A stretch of 64,000 bases of DNA from Kosakonia oryzae (GTDB lineage Bacteria > Pseudomonadota > Gammaproteobacteria > Enterobacterales > Enterobacteriaceae). Both the position numbers and the translations under genes were made by a program. The stretch is from the NCBI RefSeq assembly GCF_001658025.2, contig NZ_CP014007.2, positions 5,022,001 through 5,086,000 of the forward strand. The letters run 5' to 3'. The notes beneath the pieces are model-generated. The model was not told the DNA's origin. It was given only the letters and a program-made list of their open reading frames with translations, and searched no databases. Each line of letters begins with the position of its first letter. Position 1 is the stretch's first letter. This document shows, in pieces, positions 54,231 to 64,000 of the stretch.

Positions 54231-55100
54231 TCAGTGCAGGTAACTAAAAGCCAGCCCTAAAAACAGCACCAGCCCCACGTAGTTGTTGTTCATAAACGCT
54301 TTAAAACAGGCATCGCGTTCGCGTCCCGCAATCAAGATCTGTTGATAAACAAACAGCACGCCCGCCACCAGTACCGCAGCGTAATACGCCCAGCCCAGCC
54401 CGTTCAGCCAGCCAATAGACGCCATCAGTGCCAGCACGGCAACTTGCAAAATACCGATAATCAGCTTGTCGTAACGACCAAACAAAATCGCCGTCGATTT
54501 GATGCCAATCTTCACATCATCATCGCGATCAACCATGGCGTACTGGGTATCGTAAGCCACCGCCCACAGAATATTGGCGAAAAACATAGTCCAGCAGCTT
54601 AGCGGCACAGATTCACTGACGGCAGCAAACGCCATCGGAATTGACCAGCCAAATGCCGCGCCGAGCACCACCTGCGGCAGATGCGTGTAGCGCTTCATAA
54701 ATGGATAAACCCACGCCAGCGCCAGCGCCGCCACCGACAGCAGGATGGTCATCATATTCAGCGTCAGCACCAGCGCAAAGGCCAGCAGCACCAGAACAAC
54801 AAACAGCACCCGCGCTTCATTTTCCGTGACCGCGCCGCTGGGCAGCGGTCGGTTCGCCGTGCGTTTAACATGCCCGTCGAATTTGCGATCCGCGTAATCA
54901 TTCACCACGCAGCCCGCCGCGCGCATCAGCCAGACGCCCGCAACAAACACCAGTAAAATCCACAGCGGCGGCACGCCAGGCGTTGCCACCCATAACGCCC
55001 ACAGCGTTGGCCACAGCAGCAGCAACGCGCCAATCGGTTTGTCCGTACGCATAAGCCTGTGAAAGGCTAACAACTTAGTCTGCGTGAGACTCCACTCCAT
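54231..55100 (-). CDS. ubiA: 4-hydroxybenzoate octaprenyltransferase
   Basis: 289 residues, about eight membrane helices, with the two Asp-rich motifs of the UbiA family: '[15 protein letters not shown]' and '[17 protein letters not shown]'. Joins the octaprenyl chain to 4-hydroxybenzoate in ubiquinone synthesis. Starts 12 bases after ubiC; the pair is one operon as in E. coli. Confidence 0.97.
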   Translation of the reverse strand: MEWSLTQTKLLAFHRLMRTDKPIGALLLLWPTLWALWVATPGVPPLWILLVFVAGVWLMRAAGCVVNDYADRKFDGHVKRTANRPLPSGAVTENEARVLFVVLVLLAFALVLTLNMMTILLSVAALALAWVYPFMKRYTHLPQVVLGAAFGWSIPMAFAAVSESVPLSCWTMFFANILWAVAYDTQYAMVDRDDDVKIGIKSTAILFGRYDKLIIGILQVAVLALMASIGWLNGLGWAYYAAVLVAGVLFVYQQILIAGRERDACFKAFMNNNYVGLVLFLGLAFSYLH

Positions 55101-55112
55101 TCTATTTTCCTC

Positions 55113-55610
55113 TTAGTACAGCGGTGACGCAGGCAAAAACAGTTCTGTAAGCATCAAGGGTTTCCCCCCCAGACGCAGGCGGGAACGCCGTCCCCACAGC
55201 TGCTCATAACGGCCAATATCAATAAAATCACGCGTAAGCGTTGAAGAGGTAAAGAGATATCGCCCAAGCGGCGTATTGCCCAGCCGTTGCAACGCCATTT
55301 CCGGGCCGCTCAGGGTTGATTCCGGCACGACGGTGCGCCCGGCAAGCCAGGGGTCGCCATCTGCGCAAAGGATGATCTCCCGTAACCAGTAACGTGCCTC
55401 TTCCGGTAAATGCGCACGTTCAGGCGCAATCTCATCCGCCGTGACAAAGCCTTCCTGAATCAATGTGACGCTGACTTTTTTACCTTGCTGCTCAAAACGT
55501 TTGGTCATGGAATCTTCCAGCAACAGCCAGTCCAGCAGTTGCGGTTCCAGTTCGGGTATTGCGTCTACATAGCGCAGCGCACGCAATTGCGTAAGCGCAG
55601 GGTGTGACAT
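55113..55610 (-). CDS. ubiC: Chorismate pyruvate-lyase
   Basis: 165 residues, same size as E. coli UbiC. Active-site pattern '[20 protein letters not shown]' with the substrate-binding Arg, and 'PLGRYLF'. Releases pyruvate from chorismate to give 4-hydroxybenzoate, the first committed step of ubiquinone synthesis in enterobacteria. Confidence 0.96.
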   Translation of the reverse strand: MSHPALTQLRALRYVDAIPELEPQLLDWLLLEDSMTKRFEQQGKKVSVTLIQEGFVTADEIAPERAHLPEEARYWLREIILCADGDPWLAGRTVVPESTLSGPEMALQRLGNTPLGRYLFTSSTLTRDFIDIGRYEQLWGRRSRLRLGGKPLMLTELFLPASPLY

Positions 55611-55731
55611 GCCTTACTCTCCGGTACATAACGTAGCAATAGTGTATCGCAGAACAGGCAGGCTCGTGCGGGGAAACTTCAAACGGTTTTCATCAGCGCA
55701 ACAGATGCGCAACAGCGCGCATCTGCGCCGG

Positions 55732-55757
55732 AAAAAGGGTGCGCCAGGCGACGCACC
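55732..55757 (-). terminator. Terminator of the malK-lamB-malM operon
   Basis: GGTGCG/CGCACC stem then five Ts on the minus strand, 35 bases past the malM stop. A second perfect hairpin, CAGATGCGC/GCGCATCTG, lies just beyond at 55702-55725. Confidence 0.7.
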
Positions 55758-55791
55758 AGTTACTGCAAAATATCGGCAGTGCGGGGATGGG

Positions 55792-56739
55792 TTACCCCTT
55801 GCCTTTTACACTGCTGATAAAAGTGGCACGGGCGGTTTTCGACCCGAGGCGTTCAGCTTCATTCAATAATTTCAGTGCCTTATCAATATCGCCTTTGGCA
55901 GCAGCCTGTTTGATGGCCTGATTGAAATAACTCTCCGTATCATTCAGCATTGGCTCGCTTTTCGCGGCTGGCGCAGGCGCAGCAGCCGGAGCCGCTACCA
56001 GCGCAGGTTGTGCACTGTAGACCGGCGCTGCAGTGTTACCCACGGTGACCGGGCTTGGGCCGGAAGAGCCAAACAGCGGGCCGACCAGCACGCTGGAACC
56101 GCTGCTGTTTTTCACTTTCAGCGTCAGTTTCCCGTCAGTGCCGTGCTTCGCGATCGGATCAGGAATATCCGGTACCGCATTGCCGGTGCCTTTGGCATAG
56201 GCTTTTGCCGGATCGATTAATTTTGTGGTGCGTTGTAAGTCGTTGTTTGTAGTAAAGACCAGCACATAGATTTTTTGTTGTCCCAGCGCCGGCGTTAGGC
56301 GCATCACCCCTTCCAGGCGATCGGCGCTCATCACACCGGGTTCCTGGTAGGTAAAGTATTCGCTGGGGAAATAGGCTGAAGGCGTCATGTTCTGATCAAG
56401 AATCAGCACGTTCGGCGCAAATACGCTGGTTTGCTTATCCACTTCGCTGGTTAACGTCAGCGTCAATTCGCCGATATTCGCCGGTACGCTCCACGCCGCA
56501 ACCGGGCCGCTAATACCTGGCACATCGAGGCGTTGACCGCCGGTTGACAGTTGCGTGGACTGTGTTTTCGATTGATCGACCGGCGTCCAGGTCAGTTGCT
56601 GTAATGCCGATGCCGGAATTGACGGCGCGGCAGTGGTGTTTTGCGGGACAAAATTGACATCAGCGAAGCTAACCCCGGGAGCGCCCGCCAGTAAACCGGC
56701 GGTCAGGCACAGGGCGACGAGACTTTTTTTCATTTTCAT
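55792..56739 (-). CDS. malM: Maltose operon periplasmic protein
   Basis: 315 residues from the ATG at 56739 (AAGGTG site). Signal peptide 'LVALCLTAGLLAGAPGVSFA', conserved 'QLTWTPVDQSKTQSTQL', 'SEYFTYQEPGVMSADRLEGV', an Ala/Pro-rich linker ('ALVAAPAAAPAPAAK') and a C-terminal helical region. Periplasmic; its contribution to maltose use is unclear. Last gene of the malK operon. Confidence 0.95.
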   Translation of the reverse strand: MKMKKSLVALCLTAGLLAGAPGVSFADVNFVPQNTTAAPSIPASALQQLTWTPVDQSKTQSTQLSTGGQRLDVPGISGPVAAWSVPANIGELTLTLTSEVDKQTSVFAPNVLILDQNMTPSAYFPSEYFTYQEPGVMSADRLEGVMRLTPALGQQKIYVLVFTTNNDLQRTTKLIDPAKAYAKGTGNAVPDIPDPIAKHGTDGKLTLKVKNSSGSSVLVGPLFGSSGPSPVTVGNTAAPVYSAQPALVAAPAAAPAPAAKSEPMLNDTESYFNQAIKQAAAKGDIDKALKLLNEAERLGSKTARATFISSVKGKG

Positions 56740-56802
56740 TGTTATCACCTTTTCTGCACGGGAACAGCGAACGCCAGGCAATAGCGCGCTGACCCAAGGG
56801 TT

Positions 56803-56820
56803 GAGGGGCTTGCGCCCCTC
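56803..56820. other. Hairpin between lamB and malM
   Basis: GAGGGGC/GCCCCTC with a TTGC loop. On the minus strand it has no T-run, so it probably stabilises lamB mRNA or attenuates malM; in E. coli a REP element holds this place. Confidence 0.5.
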
Positions 56821-56850
56821 TTTTGGTCATTACGTCAGGTTAAGCGTGGA

Positions 56851-59366
<2,516 letters not shown>

Positions 59367-59449
59367 GCCCTTCTCCCTTCGTTACAACCTGTCACCAACA
59401 GAAACATTCAACGTGGGCTGACTATGGGGCATCGATACAGCGGGCGAAT

Positions 59450-59655
59450 CCTCCACCCCTGCGGTTTTTTATGGGGGAGGAGGCGGGAGGATGAGAAGGT
59501 TTGCTCTGCACCCCATATCGCCAGGTGACAGGCATTTTCGTGATGGAACCTGCAAAAATCGGCTCTTTTTTATGTGCGCTGACACACATAACGAAAATCT
59601 ATGTAACACAGATCACACAAATCGCCCCAGGGGCGTAGGGATAAGGAGGATGAGA
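59450..59655. promoter_or_regulatory. MalT boxes of the malK/malE control region
   Basis: Four matches to the MalT box GGGGA(T/G)GAGG: GGGGTGGAGG on the minus strand at 59450-59459, an exact GGGGAGGAGG at 59474-59483, and GAGGATGAGA at 59487-59496 and 59646-59655. They lie in the 371-base divergent region, as expected for activation of both mal operons. Confidence 0.75.
59602..59617. promoter_or_regulatory. CRP-type site in the mal control region
   Basis: TGTAA-CACAGA-TCACA, one mismatch from the CRP consensus, between the malK-proximal and malE-proximal MalT boxes, where CRP sites are found in E. coli. Confidence 0.65.
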
Positions 59656-59680
59656 AGTACTTGTCAAAAAAGGAGACTAA

Positions 59681-60928
<1,248 letters not shown>

Positions 60929-60939
60929 AAATGTGAATG

Positions 60940-61075
60940 CCTTATCCCCGGAAAAGGATAAGGCAACCTGGACAGTTGTATACACGGCATGATTCACGCA
61001 GATCGCGGCGGCAAAGTTGTGTATCCCCAGCGCTTACCAACGTAAGTGGCTGGGGCACCCAACCCTGGCCAACAA
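60940..61075. repeat. malE-malF intercistronic hairpin and repeat, copy 1
   Basis: A perfect stem CCTTATCC/GGATAAGG at 60940-60963, then a second element (about 61005-61075) with CCCCAG, CTTAC/GTAAG and CTGGGG arms. The second element resembles the one after malG at 63605-63670. In E. coli REP sequences occupy this place and limit malF expression relative to malE. Confidence 0.6.
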
Positions 61076-61115
61076 AGAGACAGCGTGAAAAGTGCCGCGT
61101 AGAGAGGAAATCCCC

Positions 61116-62660
61116 ATGGATGTTGTAAAGAAGCGCCATTGGTGGCAAAGCCCACAGCTTGCCTGGACCGTCATTACTCTGATCGGGCTGCTGGTGGCAT
61201 ACCTTGTCGTTATGATGTATGCCCAGGGGGAATACCTTTTCGCCATTACCACGCTCGTGCTCAGTTCGGCGGGCCTGTATATTTTCGCCAACCGTAAAAC
61301 CTACGCCTGGCGCTATGTTTATCCGGGCATGGCCGGGATGGGGCTGTTCGTCCTGTTCCCACTGATCTGTACGATCGCCATCGCCTTTACCAACTACAGC
61401 AGTACCAACCAGTTAACGCAGGAACGCGCGCAGCAGGTGCTGCTCGATCGCTCCTTCCAGGCGGGAAAAGCCTACAATTTTGGTCTTTATCCGGAAGGGG
61501 ATGAATGGCGGCTGGCGCTCACCGATGGCGACAGCGGCAAAAATTATCTCTCCGACGCCTTTAAACCTGGTGGTGAACAGCAACTGGCTCTGAAAGAGGT
61601 GCCAGCGCTGCCGACCGGTGAGCGCGCGAATTTGCGTGTCATTACGCAAAATCGCCAGGCGCTGAACCAGCTTACCGCCATCCTGCCGGACGAAAGCAAA
61701 GTGATTATGAGCTCGCTGCGCCAGTTTTCCGGCACGCGCCCGCTCTACCAGCTCGCGCAGGACGGTACGCTGACCAACAACCAGAGCGGCGCTAAATACC
61801 GGCCAAATAACCACATCGGTTTCTACCAGGCGGTTAATGCTGACGGTAGCTGGGGCAGCGAAAAACTCAGCCCTGGTTATACGGTGACCATCGGCTGGGA
61901 TAACTTCACTCGCGTCTTTACCGATGAAGGTATCCAGAAACCGTTTATCGAGATCTTTATCTGGACGGTGATCTTCTCCGTGCTGACCGTCGTACTGACC
62001 GTCGCTGTCGGTATGGTGCTGGCCTGCGTCGTGCAGTGGGAGTCGCTGAAAGGCAAAGCGATTTACCGCGTGCTGCTGATTCTGCCTTACGCGGTGCCAT
62101 CGTTTATCTCGATCCTGATCTTTAAAGGGCTGTTTAACCAGAGCTTCGGTGAGATCAACATGATGCTGAGCGCGCTGTTCGGCATTAAACCAGCCTGGTT
62201 CAGCGATCCGACCACCGCCCGCGCGATGATCGTGATCGTTAACACCTGGCTTGGCTATCCCTACATGATGATCCTTTGCATGGGTCTGCTGAAAGCGATC
62301 CCGGACGATCTGTATGAAGCCTCGGCAATGGATGGCGCCGGGCCGTTGCAGAACTTTTTCCGCATCACTTTCCCGCTGCTGATCAAGCCGCTGACGCCGC
62401 TGATGATCGCCAGCTTTGCCTTTAACTTTAACAACTTCGTGCTGATCCAGTTGTTGACCAACGGCGGGCCGGACCGCATCGGCACCACCACTCCGGCGGG
62501 TTATACCGACCTGCTGGTGAGCTACACCTACCGCATCGCCTTTGAAGGTGGCGGCGGTCAGGACTTTGGGCTTGCCGCCGCTATCGCCACGCTGATTTTC
62601 CTGCTGGTAGGCGCGCTGGCTATCGTCAACCTGAAAGCCACGCGCATGAAATTCGATTAA
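61116..62660 (+). CDS. malF: Maltose importer permease MalF
   Basis: 514 residues from the ATG at 61116 (GAGAGG site), same length as E. coli MalF. Eight membrane helices with the large periplasmic P2 loop (about residues 90-275) and the EAA loop '[20 protein letters not shown]'. With MalG it forms the channel of the maltose importer. Confidence 0.97.
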   Translation: MDVVKKRHWWQSPQLAWTVITLIGLLVAYLVVMMYAQGEYLFAITTLVLSSAGLYIFANRKTYAWRYVYPGMAGMGLFVLFPLICTIAIAFTNYSSTNQLTQERAQQVLLDRSFQAGKAYNFGLYPEGDEWRLALTDGDSGKNYLSDAFKPGGEQQLALKEVPALPTGERANLRVITQNRQALNQLTAILPDESKVIMSSLRQFSGTRPLYQLAQDGTLTNNQSGAKYRPNNHIGFYQAVNADGSWGSEKLSPGYTVTIGWDNFTRVFTDEGIQKPFIEIFIWTVIFSVLTVVLTVAVGMVLACVVQWESLKGKAIYRVLLILPYAVPSFISILIFKGLFNQSFGEINMMLSALFGIKPAWFSDPTTARAMIVIVNTWLGYPYMMILCMGLLKAIPDDLYEASAMDGAGPLQNFFRITFPLLIKPLTPLMIASFAFNFNNFVLIQLLTNGGPDRIGTTTPAGYTDLLVSYTYRIAFEGGGGQDFGLAAAIATLIFLLVGALAIVNLKATRMKFD

Positions 62661-62670
62661 GGAGGACGAT

Positions 62671-63561
62671 ATGGCTATGGTGCAGGCAAAATCGCAGAAG
62701 CTGCGGCTGTTTATCACCCATGTGTTACTGCTGGTGTTTATTGCCGCCATCATGTTCCCGCTGCTGATGGTGGTCGCCATTTCGCTGCGTGAAGGTAACT
62801 TCGCTACCGGCAGCCTGATCCCGGATAACATCTCCTGGGAGCACTGGCGGCTGGCGCTCGGCTTTAGCGTCGAGCACGCCGACGGTCGCGTTACGCCGCC
62901 GCCGTTCCCAGTGCTGCTGTGGCTGTGGAACTCGGTGAAAATCGCCGCCATTACTGCCGTGGGCATTGTCGCGCTCTCCACTACCTGCGCATACGCGTTC
63001 GCCCGTATGCGTTTTCCCGGCAAAGCGACACTGCTAAAAGGGATGCTGATTTTCCAGATGTTCCCGGCGGTGTTGTCGCTGGTGGCGCTGTATGCGTTGT
63101 TTGATCGTCTGGGACAGTACGTGCCGTTTATCGGCCTGAATACGCACGGTGGAGTGATCTTTGCTTATCTTGGCGGGATTGCGCTGCATGTGTGGACGAT
63201 CAAGGGCTATTTCGAAACTATCGACAGCTCGCTGGAAGAAGCCGCTGCGCTGGATGGCGCTACGCCGTGGCAGGCGTTTCGCCTGGTGCTGCTGCCGCTG
63301 TCGGTGCCGATCCTGGCGGTGGTGTTTATTCTGTCGTTTATCGCGGCCATCACCGAAGTTCCGGTGGCCTCGCTGCTGCTGCGCGATGTCAACAGCTACA
63401 CGCTGGCGGTCGGCATGCAGCAATACCTCAACCCGCAAAACTATCTGTGGGGCGATTTTGCCGCTGCGGCGGTGCTCTCCGCCATTCCGATTACGCTGGT
63501 GTTCCTGCTGGCGCAGCGCTGGCTGGTCAACGGCCTGACCGCAGGCGGAGTAAAAGGTTAA
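62671..63561 (+). CDS. malG: Maltose importer permease MalG
   Basis: 296 residues, same length as E. coli MalG, six membrane helices, EAA loop '[20 protein letters not shown]', C-terminal '[10 protein letters not shown]' that reaches into the MalK dimer. Starts 10 bases after malF with a GGAGG site. Confidence 0.98.
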   Translation: MAMVQAKSQKLRLFITHVLLLVFIAAIMFPLLMVVAISLREGNFATGSLIPDNISWEHWRLALGFSVEHADGRVTPPPFPVLLWLWNSVKIAAITAVGIVALSTTCAYAFARMRFPGKATLLKGMLIFQMFPAVLSLVALYALFDRLGQYVPFIGLNTHGGVIFAYLGGIALHVWTIKGYFETIDSSLEEAAALDGATPWQAFRLVLLPLSVPILAVVFILSFIAAITEVPVASLLLRDVNSYTLAVGMQQYLNPQNYLWGDFAAAAVLSAIPITLVFLLAQRWLVNGLTAGGVKG

Positions 63562-63604
63562 CTTTCATCGTTGTTATCACGCCCTAAGTATTTCGGGTTA
63601 GAGC

Positions 63605-63670
63605 AAGGCGGCGACTGCACGAATCCCCTGGAGCTTACTGAAGTAAGTGACTGGGGTGAGTAAAGGAAGC
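63605..63670. repeat. Intergenic repeat after malG, copy 2
   Basis: Same layout as 61005-61075: GGCGGC, CCCCTG, CTTAC/GTAAG, CTGGGG, then 'CCAACA'. Part of a 200-base gap between malG and psiE that otherwise holds only the terminator. Confidence 0.55.
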
Positions 63671-63739
63671 CAACACAGCTATCACCCGAAAGATGACAGG
63701 CGTTGCCACTGCACCCTCAACTTAACTTGTGAAGTCGTT

Positions 63740-63765
63740 GGCGGCCCAAAAGGCCGCCTTTTTTT
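63740..63765 (+). terminator. Terminator of the malEFG operon
   Basis: GGCGGCC/GGCCGCC stem with a CAAAA loop and seven Ts; the T-run overlaps the psiE stop codon. Confidence 0.85.
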
Positions 63766-64000
63766 ATTCACGCTTTAGCCGTTTGGAGTTACATAACCAC
63801 AGGGTGATCACCAGCAGCAGGATCGCCGCAGAGTAGATCAGCACATCCATCGGCGACTGATGATCGACGATGATCAACCGCACGATCGCGGTGATGCCGA
63901 TATAGATAAAGTAGCGCAGCGGAAAATGGAAACCGGACTGAAAGTACTTCACAATCAGTGCGATAAATTCGAAGTAAAGGAAGTAGACCACCAGCCCTTC
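63764..64000 (-). CDS. psiE: Phosphate-starvation-inducible protein PsiE, C-terminal part
   Basis: The last 78 codons, open to the window edge; the 5' end lies outside. The translation ('[20 protein letters not shown]' to '[12 protein letters not shown]') is nearly identical to the C-terminal part of E. coli PsiE (136 residues), an inner membrane protein induced by phosphate starvation and controlled by PhoB and CRP in E. coli. Its place after malG is conserved. Confidence 0.93.
   Translation of the reverse strand, partial: EGLVVYFLYFEFIALIVKYFQSGFHFPLRYFIYIGITAIVRLIIVDHQSPMDVLIYSAAILLLVITLWLCNSKRLKRE

Noticed and set aside
61413-63023. 536-codon open frame on the minus strand inside malF/malG
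   Set aside because: It is antisense to two well-conserved permease genes, its translation is rich in Arg, Gln and His without domain pattern, and it has no ribosome site. Shadow of GC-rich third positions.

Overview
The window is chromosomal DNA of an enterobacterium (order Enterobacterales, family Enterobacteriaceae). The long stretch from ssb to psiE has the gene order of Escherichia coli K-12 read in the opposite direction (ssb, uvrA, yjbR, yjbQ, aphA, tyrB, alr, dnaB, qorA, pspG, dusA, zur, yjbJ, dinF, lexA, dgkA, plsB, ubiA, ubiC, malM, lamB, malK, malE, malF, malG, psiE). Protein identity to the E. coli products, as far as I can recall them, is high but not complete. That, the GC-rich third codon positions and the accessory content fit an Enterobacter/Kosakonia/Klebsiella-type organism better than Escherichia, but I cannot fix the genus by eye.

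Layout. 0-6.7 kb: an autotransporter, the c-di-GMP phosphodiesterase pdeC, a PAS-GGDEF diguanylate cyclase and yjcB. 6.7-33.6 kb: about 27 kb of accessory DNA placed between yjcB and ssb, which are neighbours in E. coli. It holds an AT-rich secreted orphan; a broken gene; an ABC importer with a LacI regulator, a metallo-beta-lactamase-fold hydrolase and an inositol-monophosphatase-family enzyme; a secreted GH18 chitinase; a type VI secretion effector module (vgrG, TPR protein, 42-residue membrane peptide, rhs, probable immunity gene); an IclR-controlled OPT transporter/DUF1177/AroM/PepE operon; a polar amino acid ABC importer; and a periplasmic chorismate mutase. 33.6-45.6 kb: conserved repair, replication and amino acid genes. 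45.8-47.8 kb: a second, small insertion (ycaC-like hydrolase and a TraF-like outer membrane protein) between dusA and zur. 48-64 kb: zur to psiE, including the SOS pair lexA-dinF, membrane lipid genes dgkA/plsB, ubiquinone genes ubiCA and the complete maltose regulon locus.

How the parts work together. The SOS genes carry clear LexA boxes (shared ssb/uvrA region; a double box at lexA). The divergent malK-lamB-malM and malEFG operons share a control region with MalT boxes and a CRP-type site. In the accessory block, each catabolic cluster carries its own regulator beside a plausible operator: a perfect 16-bp palindrome for the LacI protein and two similar sites 21 bp apart for the IclR protein. 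The two most promising systems for further work are the vgrG/TPR/small-TM/rhs/immunity cassette, whose toxin tip and adaptor I cannot assign to a named family, and the LacI-controlled importer with two phosphoester-type hydrolases, which looks like uptake and breakdown of an unknown phosphodiester.
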